Positions 37,101-46,500 of a stretch of DNA of 54,121 bases are shown here, piece by piece. Under the pieces are notes generated by a model. It was given only the letters and a program-made list of their open reading frames with translations. It was not told where the DNA came from and did no database searches. The DNA lies in contig JBMYYR010000005.1 in the NCBI GenBank assembly GCA_049609625.1, forward strand, positions 1-54,121. Reading direction: 5' to 3'. The translations under genes and the position numbers were made by a program. The stretch is from JBMYYR01 sp049609625 (GTDB taxonomy: Bacteria; Bacteroidota; Bacteroidia; Flavobacteriales; CAJXXR01). Position 1 is the first letter of the stretch. Each line of letters begins with the position of its first letter.

Positions 37101-37478
37101 AATGAATGGCAATGGAGCGAAACAACACCGCCAAACACCGCCGTATCAACCACCTTTGTGTTCTCCGGTCAAGACACCATATTTGCTTACTTCAACAACA
37201 CCTTGAGTTTGCCTGAAGACAATGTTCATGGTGCCGAAATTAACCTCTACCCAACCTACATCACAAGCGATTTCCATGTTGAGATTAAAGGACTAGACAC
37301 ATCAAAATTGATATTCAAACTCTATAATTCTAATGGGCAAAAGCTTAGCGAAACCGTAAAAACAAATCCAAACCTCCATTCAACTTACGATTTTAGTCTC
37401 GAGTATCCTTCGGGGCTCTATTTCTTTGAGTTGATTTCCGACAAAGGTTCTACACGCTATAAATTGGTCAAAGAGTAA
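34200..37478 (+). CDS. CotH kinase-like surface protein with lamin-tail domain and T9SS sorting signal
   Basis: The 1092 residues start with a signal peptide ending in CSFAQ. The domain order is lamin-tail (about 20-155; INEYSAAN, EDWIELYN, LNGYFLSDK), chitobiase-like C-terminal domain (about 180-265; GATIYYTTNGDLPS), CotH kinase-like domain (about 275-655; LYLNGVYWGVYDIREKV and RYSLWDMD at 522-529), four InlB/Listeria-Bacteroides-type repeats (about 660-1000; each near HW and DTITVHY) and a type A T9SS sorting domain (about 1005-1092). It is therefore secreted and attached at the cell surface. CotH proteins are atypical protein kinases. It is convergent with the VTC/DUF4956/DUF2490 operon, partners seen with CotH elsewhere. 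Confidence 0.92.
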   Translation: MNLSSFSILFFFFQCSFAQVLINEYSAANYDQTDFDPGNNAYEDWIELYNSGSSAVSLNGYFLSDKLDNPQKWSFPTGASIPANGYLVVLADSDDEFANGYFHTNFKLTQTKGNEYVLFSSPAGAIIDSIKLNRPNIINQSTGRKTDGAILWGVHETPSPGSANSTTIDRYATKPDFNLAAGFYTGAQTLTLSSTEAGATIYYTTNGDLPSTLSDQYTGPIAIDSTMVIRAMTSAANTSLANSHIETNSYFINTNHTTKVLSVTGGASLQSLFNGTQNEPHGALELFETDGTQLAETTGEFNKHGNDSWAYAQRGVDFIARDQFGTNYTVKDEIFDTKTRGKFQKLILKCGASDNYPFEGQANSNYPGEFGGAHIRDAYVNQMSQLGDLRLDERSVEFAVLYLNGVYWGVYDIREKVDDADYTDYYYDQNKGHLQYLKTWGGTWSEYGGQQAQDDWDDLVDFVTSNNMTIDANYEHVDTTYNIGSLIDYFILNGFIGNSDWLNWNTSWFRGLDPDGDKKKWRYSLWDMDATFNHYTNYSGVPDQSPTADPCLPAALPDLGGQGHVPIWNALLDNDDFFAEYINRYAELSSTVFSCDSMHSLLNSMVAEIDAEMPNQIARWGGTYAEWSANVDSLHSFIDTRCASILDGLVDCESGLSGPYTITINVEPAHAGTVELSSINPQDYPFTHVVFGGVEVPFDADPNTCWLFDYWLIENDTIYPDATSEQMTVNFNSDDTITAHFKPANCILVDISPANAGEVVVNGETYDNFPVLIELEDSATHIFQALPDPLHAFNHWDFDQSNPLPTSSSNPASVYTNSDDTLTVYFDALDFVDITYQVGPSGVANILTDGTNLSGFPVTQSHVLGTSIELKALNIPNYAFTHWESSLHNFLPSSTDDLVSFTPTANDTITVHYLQENHENMVIITQPENAGHLKIDNDYYFNSPSTASLLLGKTIHIKAFPNTGDFFNEWQWSETTPPNTAVSTTFVFSGQDTIFAYFNNTLSLPEDNVHGAEINLYPTYITSDFHVEIKGLDTSKLIFKLYNSNGQKLSETVKTNPNLHSTYDFSLEYPSGLYFFELISDKGSTRYKLVKE

Positions 37479-37533
37479 ATTGTATTGATTAGCCTTTTCA
37501 GGTTTAATGCAAACTTTGTGATGGTTTCAAAAA

Positions 37534-37567
37534 CAACAAAGCCACTTATGATTAAGTGGCTTTGTTG
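37534..37567. terminator. Perfect 15-bp hairpin between convergent genes (bidirectional terminator)
   Basis: CAACAAAGCCACTTA (37534-37548) and its exact reverse complement (37553-37567) enclose a 4-nt loop. It lies between the stop codons of the cotH-like gene and the DUF2490 gene, so it can end transcription from both sides. There is no long T-run, but the stem itself is strong. Confidence 0.75.
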
Positions 37568-37606
37568 CTTTTGACATGTATTAAATGACATTAAGCTTTG
37601 GTTTTG

Positions 37607-38269
37607 CTATTGAATGGAGTATGTGTATTTCAAAGAAAGCACATCAGCCGTTGCTGGTTCAAGAGCCTTTAATTCTTTTTCATAAAGGTAATATAAGGCT
37701 ATTTTTCCGTGATTTGCCAGTTTAAAACTTGTGCCTATCGAAAGGCGATAGCTTGTTGGTCTGTCGGCACTGGTATCTAGCGAATTGAATAGCTCCCCAG
37801 AAACTTCGGGATCAAATTTCCAGTTACTGATATTATAATCTGCTTCTAGCTTGAGGCGCAGGTCGTCCTTTGTGTCTGTTTTATCCTCAAATGCTTTCCG
37901 ATGCTGAACACGCACAACAGAACTAAGTGCCAGGCGGTCAAATTTATATTTATATTTTAAGCCCAGTTGATACCGAATAAAGTGTTCGTAACCTTGCTTT
38001 TTGCCTTCGTTGTCATTTTTGTTGATGAATCTAAGAGCTGAAACGAGTTCAAAGTGGTCGTTTAGTTTATATTTTGCTCCAAGCTGAGTAAGAAGTCCTT
38101 TTATTTCGCTAGAATTTTTGTCTAAGCGCATTTGCTCTTTTAGGCTGAACGTCCAAACTGACTTGTGTTTATACTGTAAGCCAAGAGAAGTCCAAGATTC
38201 AAAATCTCTGCTTTGAGCCAAACCAAGCGTAGAAACAATAAGCATAATGCTTAGAAACTTAATGCGCAT
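37607..38269 (-). CDS. DUF2490 family outer-membrane barrel-like protein
   Basis: The 220 residues start at ATG 38269, which gives a clean signal peptide (MRIKFLSIMLIVSTLGLAQ); an upstream ATG at 38293 adds eight residues. The mature part is made of alternating strands (LGLQYKHKSVWTFSLKEQMRL, ALRFINKN, YQLGLKYKYKFDRLAL, IALYYLYEKEL) as in DUF2490. Proteins of this family look like small outer-membrane barrels with no proven role. It overlaps the DUF4956 gene by 11 bp and is the last gene of the VTC-DUF4956-DUF2490 operon. Confidence 0.85.
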   Translation of the reverse strand: MRIKFLSIMLIVSTLGLAQSRDFESWTSLGLQYKHKSVWTFSLKEQMRLDKNSSEIKGLLTQLGAKYKLNDHFELVSALRFINKNDNEGKKQGYEHFIRYQLGLKYKYKFDRLALSSVVRVQHRKAFEDKTDTKDDLRLKLEADYNISNWKFDPEVSGELFNSLDTSADRPTSYRLSIGTSFKLANHGKIALYYLYEKELKALEPATADVLSLKYTYSIQ

Positions 38270-38882
38270 TTTTGGGCGAGTTGTGATCTTCATAATAGTA
38301 AATAGTTAGGTTTGCGGTGTCTTTTAAAAAGTCGATGTTTTTGACAAGTACTTTTTCAATACTTAAGCCCGTTCGATGTTCCAAATCAGACTTTAATTTG
38401 TCGTAATGTTCTGGCTTTATCAATTCGATGTTTTCGTAAACAATATTTTTTTCTGTATAACGCTTCGCTAGCCAATAGAACTCCAACAAGGCAATAGAAG
38501 CCGTAACGGCAATATTGGCCATAAAAATCTCGGCGTAACTCATTCTTTTGTTTGCCAAAGCATTGATAACAGAAACACCGATAACAACAAATAAATAGGT
38601 CATTTCCTTAATCGGTATGGGATCTGTTCGATAGCGAATAATTCCAAAAATAGCAAACAGCCCTAAAGCCATACCAATATCCAATTCATATTTTTTTAAC
38701 GTAAAACAGAGTAAAAACACAATTATGCTTATCATATAAAACGTAAACAGATAGTCTCGCAATTTTGAGGTTCTGAAATACAAATATTGAATGATTAGTG
38801 TGGTGAATGTCAGATTGATAAAAAATCTGAAAATCAACTTAATAAAATCATCATCGTAGACGGGAATCCCTAAAAAATCCAT
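38259..38882 (-). CDS. DUF4956 family membrane protein
   Basis: The 207 residues have four clear membrane segments (about 12-36, 45-64, 70-105 in two parts, 115-137) and a cytosolic C-terminal domain. The family hallmark is the stretch GLFAIFGIIRYRTDPIPIKEMTYLF. DUF4956 proteins occur next to VTC-type polyphosphate polymerase genes in many bacteria, and are thought to be their membrane partner. Function is unproven. It starts 14 bp after the VTC gene and overlaps the DUF2490 gene. Confidence 0.9.
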   Translation of the reverse strand: MDFLGIPVYDDDFIKLIFRFFINLTFTTLIIQYLYFRTSKLRDYLFTFYMISIIVFLLCFTLKKYELDIGMALGLFAIFGIIRYRTDPIPIKEMTYLFVVIGVSVINALANKRMSYAEIFMANIAVTASIALLEFYWLAKRYTEKNIVYENIELIKPEHYDKLKSDLEHRTGLSIEKVLVKNIDFLKDTANLTIYYYEDHNSPKNAH

Positions 38883-38896
38883 GTGTTTTTTGTTGC

Positions 38897-39634
38897 TTAA
38901 AGGTTATTTATTTTAAAAAGTTTTTGCTTGAATCTATTGTATTTCAAGTTCTTATACAAACTCAACATGCCGATGCAGTATTTACTGATGCTGTAAGGAT
39001 AAAATCGAAATGTTTTAAGAACCGACACGATAGGTGTGTGCCGATTGTAGGCTCTTTGTTTTACTTCCACAACAACAAGCTTGTCGTAAAGCACTTTTTT
39101 TTCATCCGATTGGTAATAAATGTCAAAATCAATCGTAATGCGCTCTTTGTTTTGAATATTTACCAAAGTGATACGCTTAAAACCATTCCAAAGTGTTGCT
39201 ATCAATGTATGGTCTTTTGCTGTTGTTTCTTTAATAAACGTCTTGGAGTTGGCAGATAGATGCGTTTCAAAATCTTCAATTCTAATTCTGGATTTATCTG
39301 TTTCGCCTTTGTTGTTTTTTTGCTTTATTTCTAAAAAAAATAAATCTGATTCAACATAGTTTCTGATACGTACTTTGGTGCGGTTAGGCCTGGCGTTGTG
39401 ATGATCGTTGTAAAATTGATTTTCTGGCGAATCAAAATACAAAGACTTATAGGTCATTATCCGATTTCCAGAAATTTCGAGCACCCGATATTGATCAGAA
39501 ACAGACTCTAAAATAGGCGCTAGCTTAGCTATTGGAATCACAAATTTTGTGTCCGTTCGTTTCATCAACGCCACCTCATTCATCTCTGCTAAAGAGATGC
39601 TCGAAAAGGTGTTGATTTGATTTTGAATGGACAT
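38897..39634 (-). CDS. Polyphosphate polymerase domain protein (VTC type)
   Basis: The 245 residues form one triphosphate-tunnel domain. The basic tunnel motifs of the VTC family are present: RTDTKFVIP, SLYFDSPENQFYNDHHN, RPNRTKVRIRNY, FFLEIKQKNNKGETDKSRI and, near the end, ERITIDFDIYY and VVEVKQR. Yeast Vtc4 uses this fold to make polyphosphate from ATP at a membrane and to pass it through a membrane channel. Bacterial VTC proteins are separate from the Ppk family. First gene of its operon, with DUF4956 next, which could supply the membrane part. Confidence 0.9.
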   Translation of the reverse strand: MSIQNQINTFSSISLAEMNEVALMKRTDTKFVIPIAKLAPILESVSDQYRVLEISGNRIMTYKSLYFDSPENQFYNDHHNARPNRTKVRIRNYVESDLFFLEIKQKNNKGETDKSRIRIEDFETHLSANSKTFIKETTAKDHTLIATLWNGFKRITLVNIQNKERITIDFDIYYQSDEKKVLYDKLVVVEVKQRAYNRHTPIVSVLKTFRFYPYSISKYCIGMLSLYKNLKYNRFKQKLFKINNL

Positions 39635-39655
39635 AGAAATATTCTTAAAAGTGGA

Positions 39656-39683
39656 CTAAGATATGCTTTTTATAAGACTACAA
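39656..39683 (-). promoter_or_regulatory. Candidate promoter of the VTC-DUF4956-DUF2490 operon
   Basis: On the minus strand TTG (39683-39681), 17 nt, then TATCTTAG (39663-39656), one mismatch from TAnnTTTG. It lies 22 bp upstream of the start codon at 39634. Confidence 0.45.
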
Positions 39684-39785
39684 CCTGAAAAACGTTAAAA
39701 AATCGGTCTTTAATCTATTTTAAGCAAGTTGCGCTCTGTTCATATTATTTTTGGCTGTCTTCAAATCTACCTTTTTGGATTTTTC

Positions 39786-39793
39786 TATCTTTG
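39786..39793 (+). promoter_or_regulatory. Candidate -7 element of the relA/spoT gene
   Basis: TATCTTTG matches TAnnTTTG exactly and lies about 50 nt before the start codon at 39842. No TTG is present at the expected distance upstream. Confidence 0.4.
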
Positions 39794-39841
39794 TAGCCAT
39801 TCATCAAAACCACGACAGCCCAAACGCCCTAATTATACGCC

Positions 39842-42097
39842 ATGCACTCAAAGCTGAAAGACAGTAAATATACCGAAGCACACCTCGAAGCCATACAGCT
39901 GGCCTACGAAGATTTGTTGCAATCTATTGATCGGCCACTGAACGACAGAGAGCAATTGTTGCTAAAAAATGCTTACGAAATGGCCTTGGTTGCACACAGA
40001 AAACAGATGCGAAAAAGTGGCGAGCCCTATATTTTTCATCCCATTGCGGTAGCAAAAATTGTGGCAGAAGAAATTGGCTTGGGCCCAACGTCTATTGCCG
40101 CTGCTTTGATTCATGATGTGGTCGAAGATTCGGACGAACACAGTTTGATTGATGTTGAATTGATGTTTGGAAAAAGCATTACGAGTATAATAAATGGGCT
40201 CACAAAAATACCAAAAACAGAAGGTAGAGATGTTTCTAATCAGGCAAAAAACATCAGAAAGATTATGCTTACGCTAATCGATGATCCGCGAGTGGTTTTT
40301 GTGAAACTAGCTGATAGACTGCATAATATGCGCACGATGGATGCGCAAAAACCAGCCTCTCAAAAACGTATTGCAGCCATTACGCAATATGTATTCATTC
40401 CTCTGGCGCATCGGATTGGTTTGTATGCCATCAAATCTGAATTGGAAGATTTGTGTTTGAAATACACAGCGGCAGAAGCTTATCAGAACATCAAAGCGAA
40501 GCTCAAAGCAAAAAAAATAGATCGAGAAAACTACATCAACCAGTTTATCGAATCGCTCAAACCTCGAATAAATGCCGAAGGACTGGTTTATGAAATAAAA
40601 GGACGGCCCAAATCAATTTATTCTATCCACCAAAAGATGCTCAGGCAAGAAGTAGATTTTGAAGAAGTGTTTGATAAATTAGCGGTTCGGATTGTTATCG
40701 ACATGGAGAAATCCTTTGAGGGCGAGGCTATTATGGCAAAAGAAAAAGTAGTTTGCTACACCGTGCTGTCAATCATTACCGACTTATATAAACCAAATCC
40801 AAAACGTTACCGAGATTTGTTGGTAAGTCCAAAATCTAATGGCTATCAATCCTTGCATGCCACCGTGAAAGGCCCAGAAAAAAAATGGGTTGAGGTGCAG
40901 GTACGAACAAAGCGAATGGACGTGATTGCAGAAAAAGGTTTGGCTTCGCATTGGAGCTACAAAGAAATTCAGCAAAATAATAAAGATACGAGCAAAAAAA
41001 GCTTAAATGTTTGGTATGAGCGCATTAGAGAAGTTTTGGAGCATGCCGAAGATAATGAATTAGAATTTTTGAACAACATCAAACTAAGCCTCTACAACAA
41101 AGAAATTGCGGTGTACACGCCTGGAGGCGATGTTATTTTGTTGCCAAAAGGCTCAAGTGTCTTAGATTTTGCTTTTGAAATTCATTCAGACCTAGGCTCA
41201 AAATGCACCGGCGGAAAAATCAACGGAAAACTGAAGGCCTTTTCTACGGTTTTGAAAAACGGAGATGAGGTCGAAATTCTGACCACTAAACGCCAAATGC
41301 CTAAGGAAAATTGGTTAAATTATGTGGTTACAACCAAGGCTAAAAATAAGATAAGAGATGCTTTAAATCTTGAAAAAAATAGAATTGCCGAACACGGAAA
41401 AGAAATTTTGCATCGGAAATTGAAAGCCATTAAAATTGATTTTACAGACAAAAACATTCAGTCTCTCCAGCATTATTTTAAGGTCCGAACCAGTCAGGAC
41501 TTATTTTATAAAATTGGTTCTAACGAAATAGACAGCAAAGCATTACGAAAGTATCGCGAGCATAAATCAAGTTTTTTTAAGACCTATTTCAAGAATCCAT
41601 TCAAAACCAATAAAGAACACCAGCCCATAGAGCCAAAATTGTTTGCGAAACCTGTGTTGAGGTTTGGTAAAAATAAAATAGACTTAGACTACAGTTTTGC
41701 TAAATGTTGTACGCCCATTCCGGGCGACGAAGTGTTTGCTTATGCGCATGCCGAAAAAAACCTAAAAGTTCATAAGCATAGTTGTACAAATGCTCAAAAT
41801 ATGCTGTCGCGCTACGCCCACCGAATCATGGAAGCAGAATGGATAGAGTCTGATTTTGAGGCTTTTGAAGCCACATTAGAACTCGTTGGTGTTGATTCGA
41901 CAGGTATTTTAGTTGAGCTTTCGGACAAGCTAACAAAGCAGAAAAAAGTAGACATCAGACGTATAAATATCGAGGGAGAACATGGTGTGTTTAGAGGAGA
42001 ACTGAGCTTGGTGGTTAAATCAAAAAATCAACTCGACGAACTGATCAACATGCTTCAAGATTCAAAGGGTGTTTCAAAAGTAACGAGAAAAATTTAA
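39842..42097 (+). CDS. RelA/SpoT family (p)ppGpp synthetase/hydrolase
   Basis: Cytosolic stringent-response enzyme that makes and degrades (p)ppGpp. At 751 residues it has the length of full bifunctional Rel proteins. It has an N-terminal HD hydrolase domain with H66 (FHPIAVA), H91-D92 (ALIHDVVEDSD) and DRLHNMRT; a synthetase domain (GRPKSIYSIHQKM, NGYQSLHATVKGP, VEVQVRT); a TGS domain (about 415-480; YTPGGDVILLPKGSSVLDFA); and a C-terminal ACT domain (about 675-751). The HD residues look intact, so hydrolase activity is expected. It is 9 bp upstream of thyA. Confidence 0.95.
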   Translation: MHSKLKDSKYTEAHLEAIQLAYEDLLQSIDRPLNDREQLLLKNAYEMALVAHRKQMRKSGEPYIFHPIAVAKIVAEEIGLGPTSIAAALIHDVVEDSDEHSLIDVELMFGKSITSIINGLTKIPKTEGRDVSNQAKNIRKIMLTLIDDPRVVFVKLADRLHNMRTMDAQKPASQKRIAAITQYVFIPLAHRIGLYAIKSELEDLCLKYTAAEAYQNIKAKLKAKKIDRENYINQFIESLKPRINAEGLVYEIKGRPKSIYSIHQKMLRQEVDFEEVFDKLAVRIVIDMEKSFEGEAIMAKEKVVCYTVLSIITDLYKPNPKRYRDLLVSPKSNGYQSLHATVKGPEKKWVEVQVRTKRMDVIAEKGLASHWSYKEIQQNNKDTSKKSLNVWYERIREVLEHAEDNELEFLNNIKLSLYNKEIAVYTPGGDVILLPKGSSVLDFAFEIHSDLGSKCTGGKINGKLKAFSTVLKNGDEVEILTTKRQMPKENWLNYVVTTKAKNKIRDALNLEKNRIAEHGKEILHRKLKAIKIDFTDKNIQSLQHYFKVRTSQDLFYKIGSNEIDSKALRKYREHKSSFFKTYFKNPFKTNKEHQPIEPKLFAKPVLRFGKNKIDLDYSFAKCCTPIPGDEVFAYAHAEKNLKVHKHSCTNAQNMLSRYAHRIMEAEWIESDFEAFEATLELVGVDSTGILVELSDKLTKQKKVDIRRINIEGEHGVFRGELSLVVKSKNQLDELINMLQDSKGVSKVTRKI

Positions 42098-42106
42098 TAA
42101 AAACAG

Positions 42107-42904
42107 ATGAAGGCATATTTAGAATTAATTGAACGTATTTTAGACGAAGGCACCGACAAAAACGACCGAACACGCACAGGTACACGCTCGGTTTTTGGAC
42201 ACCAAATGCGTTTCGATTTACAACAAGGTTTCCCTCTACTGACGACCAAAAAAGTTCATCTGCGTTCCATTATTCATGAACTGCTTTGGTTTTTGAAAGG
42301 CGAAACAAATATTGCCTACCTCAAAGCAAACAAGGTGAGAATTTGGGATGAATGGGCGGCCGAAGATGGCGAATTGGGCCCGGTGTATGGCAAACAATGG
42401 CGTTCGTGGTCAACTTCAAATGCCCAAACGAGCATCGATCAAATATCAGAAGCCATCAAGCTCATCAAAACCAAACCCGACTCCCGACGTATTATTGTTT
42501 CGGCCTGGAACCCAAGCGATATTCCACAAATGGCTCTGCCACCTTGCCACGCTCTTTTTCAGTTCTATGTGGCTGACGGCAAACTGTCTTGCCAGCTCTA
42601 TCAGCGTTCCGCCGATGTTTTTTTGGGCGTGCCGTTCAATATTGCATCCTATGCTCTACTAACGATGATGATGGCTCAAGTTTGTGACCTACAGCCTGGC
42701 GATTTTGTCCACAGTTTGGGCGATGCTCACATCTATAGTAACCACAGGGAACAGGTTGATTTGCAACTAACTAGAGACACCAGACCTTTGCCAACAATGG
42801 CCATAAACCCAGACGTAAAGTCTATTTTTGATTTTAAAATTGAAGATTTTGAACTCAAAAACTACGATCCACATCCGCACATCAAAGGCGAAGTTTCGGT
42901 CTAA
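42107..42904 (+). CDS. thyA: Thymidylate synthase
   Basis: Methylates dUMP to dTMP using methylene-tetrahydrofolate. Has 265 residues, close to E. coli ThyA (264). Key residues: catalytic C147 in LPPCHALFQFYV, DRTRTGTRS near the start, QRSADVFLGVPFNIASYA and a C-terminus ending IKGEVSV. Paired with folA 17 bp downstream, which regenerates tetrahydrofolate from the dihydrofolate that ThyA makes. Confidence 0.98.
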   Translation: MKAYLELIERILDEGTDKNDRTRTGTRSVFGHQMRFDLQQGFPLLTTKKVHLRSIIHELLWFLKGETNIAYLKANKVRIWDEWAAEDGELGPVYGKQWRSWSTSNAQTSIDQISEAIKLIKTKPDSRRIIVSAWNPSDIPQMALPPCHALFQFYVADGKLSCQLYQRSADVFLGVPFNIASYALLTMMMAQVCDLQPGDFVHSLGDAHIYSNHREQVDLQLTRDTRPLPTMAINPDVKSIFDFKIEDFELKNYDPHPHIKGEVSV

Positions 42905-42921
42905 ATTTTAAACCATTTTTT

Positions 42922-43446
42922 ATGAAATGTGCACTCATTGTAGCTGTTGCTAAAAACGGAGCTATCGGTAAAGACAACGATTTGCTTTGGCATATTCCCG
43001 AGGATATGCGCCATTTTAAGGAAACAACCTCTGGGCATATCGTCATTACAGGGCGAAAAAATTACGACTCCATTCCCGAATGCTTTCGCCCGCTACCCAA
43101 CCGAACTACTATTGTTTTGACCAGACAAGGCCCAGGGCTTTATCCGCCACACCCAAACCTGAAGTTGGCCAAAACTTTAGACGACGCTTTTGCTCAAGCC
43201 GAAGCGATCAAAACACCAGAACAAAAGGTTTTTATTATCGGTGGTGGCGAGCTCTATCGGCAAGTTTTGGAAGCCGATTTGGTTGATGAACTTTGGTACA
43301 CAGAGGTTTTTGAAGCCTTTGAGGCCGATGTTTTTTTTCCAAACCTCGACTTTACAAAGTGGACATTACAAGAAGAACGACATATTCCGTCCTCAAAAAG
43401 TAGACAATATGCCTTTTCCATCCGCTATTTCACAAAAAAATCTTAA
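42922..43446 (+). CDS. folA: Dihydrofolate reductase
   Basis: Reduces dihydrofolate to tetrahydrofolate with NADPH. Has 174 residues with the usual motifs: AVAKNGAIGKDNDLLWHIPEDM at the N-terminus (in pieces), HIVITGRKNYDSIP, and FIIGGGELYRQ for NADPH binding. It sits directly after thyA, its metabolic partner. A weak AT-rich hairpin (AAATCTTAA/TTAAGATTT, 43438-43460) overlaps its stop codon and may serve as a terminator. Confidence 0.97.
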   Translation: MKCALIVAVAKNGAIGKDNDLLWHIPEDMRHFKETTSGHIVITGRKNYDSIPECFRPLPNRTTIVLTRQGPGLYPPHPNLKLAKTLDDAFAQAEAIKTPEQKVFIIGGGELYRQVLEADLVDELWYTEVFEAFEADVFFPNLDFTKWTLQEERHIPSSKSRQYAFSIRYFTKKS

Positions 43447-43460
43447 TATTGTTAAGATTT
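43438..43460 (+). terminator. Weak AT-rich hairpin at the end of folA
   Basis: AAATCTTAA (43438-43446) and TTAAGATTT (43452-43460) are exact reverse complements with a 5-nt loop, and some T bases follow. The stem includes the folA stop codon. The low GC makes termination uncertain. Confidence 0.35.
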
Positions 43461-43577
43461 CTTTACATTGATGTTTAGGGTTTTAATTTTTAGTTAAAAA
43501 GTTATTTTAATTATCTGATAATCAATTATATGAAACTCTATTTTCTAATCTCGAACACTATTTTCAAATTAAATTTT

Positions 43578-46500
43578 ATGAGCATTCGTTCCATTTTTCT
43601 ATCTAGTTTTATTCTTTTTTCGGCTCTAAGCAGCACTGCTCAAGAGTGGAAAAAACAAATGGCAAAAGGCGCGCCATATCATCAAATTGTGTCAAGCTTC
43701 AATACCGAATGGGGCAACAAACGCTATGAAAAACATCAGGGTTTCAAACCTTTTTATCGATTCAAAACCTTTTGGGAAAATCGTTTAGATAGACAAGGCC
43801 ACTATATTTCTCGCCAAACCATTATGTCAAATCACGACAACTATATGGCGAGTTTTGCATTGCCGGCTGCCACAGGAAACGAAGACGCTGGTTTTTGGAG
43901 AACCGAAGGCCCCTTTGACCACACCAATACCGATTCTTGGTCCCACGGACAAGGTCGTGTAAATGTGGTTGTGGAAGACCCGAACGACATCAATACCATT
44001 TATGTAGGTGCACCCGATGGTGGACTTTGGCGAAGCTCGGATGCAGGTTCAACATGGGAACCTTTAATCGATAATTTTTCAAGATTAGGAATTTCTGATA
44101 TTGTTATCGATTTTGACAACTCACAAAATATTTACATTGCCACAGGAGATGCCGACGGCGGCGATGCACCAGCCATTGGTATCTGGAAATCGACAGATGG
44201 CGGACTAACGTGGGCGGAAAGTGGAGATATCAACGCTTCAAAAATTTATAAAATTGAAATGGATCCAGACAATGCACAGCGTTTGGTGGCAGCTACAAAT
44301 TCGGGGATTTTCAGAACCGAAGACGGTGGCACAAGTTGGATAGAAGTCTATGCCGATGCAGCAAGAGACATTCAGTTTGCTAAAGGACAAAACAATCCAT
44401 TGGTATTTGCCTTATCCCTGAATGACAATGAGTTGTATAGATCAACAGACCATGGTGCGACCTGGAATAATATTGTGATTGATGCAGGTTTAGACTTTGG
44501 ACCAAGCCGATTGGACGTTACACCGGCTGACTCTACAGTGGTTTATGTGGTGGCCTCAGCTGATGACAACCAATATGCCGGAACCTACAAATCAAGCGAT
44601 GCTGGCTTAACGTTTAATCAAGTTCACAACATAGCAACCGATGACTTATATAATGGATCGGGGCAATCGTGGTATGATTTAGACATTGCCGTGTCCGAAA
44701 CAGACGCAAACACCTTAATGGTGGGCGTTTTGAACTTATGGAGATCTGTAGATGGTGGACTTTCTTGGACGCAAATCAACAACTGGTCGACCACAACACA
44801 AGCCTCTTATACGCATGCCGATATTCACTTTTTGAAATGGCATGGCAACCATCTATATTGTGGCTCTGACGGAGGAATCTATAAGTCGACCAACAACGGA
44901 GATGTGTTTACTGACTTGACAGCAGGCTTGCCTATCGGTCAATTTTACGATTTAGATGTTTTTGAAGACGACCCTTCGTATATGGCTGGAGGTCTGCAAG
45001 ACAACGGTGGCTATTATTATGATGGCGCCTGGAAAAACTACTATGGCGCCGACGGAATGACACAGGTATTTAACGCCGAGGATTCTTCTCAGGTTTATGG
45101 TATGATTCAGAACGGAAACCTATACCGAAGTTCAAACTTTGGACAAACCAACCAAGGTTTAGGAAATCCGATGGATGGAGCATGGGTAACACCGATGGAG
45201 TGGGACAAAGCAGGCGAACAAGTTGTAGCGGGCTTCAACCAACTCTACACCTATACCGATGCTGGCGGATGGACAGCAATTTCTACCACCGTCTTTCCAT
45301 CAAACCTAAAATACATCGAACTCTACAAAGGCGAATTAGATACGCTCGTGTTTGCGGACAACTCTAACTTATATAGATCTACAGACGGCGGCGTTACCGA
45401 AACCGACCTGACGGCAAATCTTCCTGTCGGATTTTTCGGTTCAATTCAAGACATCGAGTTAGACGACACTGATGCTCAACATTTCTTTGTTCTGAAAGCA
45501 AATGCTGTATTTGAAACCACCGATGGAGGAACAAGCTTTACAAACCTTACAGATAATTTACCTTCAACACATTTCAATGATATTGAAATGGATCAAAGCC
45601 AGACTAACAAATCACTTTATTTGGCTACCGATGTTGCTGTTCATTACTACAACACAACGATAGACGACTGGGTGCCCTACAACACCAACTTGCCCGCAGT
45701 AGTGGTTACTGATATTGAAATTTTAGAAGATTTTGATGCTGTTCGTATTGCCACGTATGGTCGTGGAATTTATGCTTCCAGATTAGCAGATCAAATTATT
45801 CATAAACACGATGCTCAATTACTTTCGGCTGGTTTTGGGGTCGATACACTGTGTTCGGCAGCAGACCTTGAGCTTAATTATGAATTTAAAAATCGAGCGT
45901 GGGATACCATTACAAGTCTCAATATTCAGGTATTTGTAGATGCTATGGAGGTTGAAAACACAACTTGGACAGGCGAATTACATCCATTCCAAAAGGTAAC
46001 TGGAACAACAAATCCTATTTCGCTAACTGCAGGAAGCCATACCTATCAAGCTGTGCTAAGCCAGCCCAACGGACAAACCGATGCCTTCCAGCCCAATGAC
46101 ACCATAGAAGGAACTCTATTTATTGATGCTGGGGTAGACGAAAGCACGCTTATTCTTGAGCTCAACCTAGATAATTTTTCAGAAGAAACAGGCTGGAGTT
46201 TAGAAGATGATAATGGAATGACGATTGATAGTGCCTTGATAGGCGACTACGCTGGAATGGATTTTGAGCAAATCATCAAACGCTTTTGTTTGGCAGATGG
46301 TTGTTATACATTAACTATCGACGATGCTTTTGGAGATTTCTCGGGTCTGATTACCTTGACAGAAACACCAAACACAGAACTATTCAATTTGCAAAATAAT
46401 TTTACGGCGCCACTCGAATTTGACTTCTGTTTACCTTTTACGACCGATCTACCCATAGCCAAATTTGCAGCAAATGATTCCACTATTTGCTATGGCGAAA

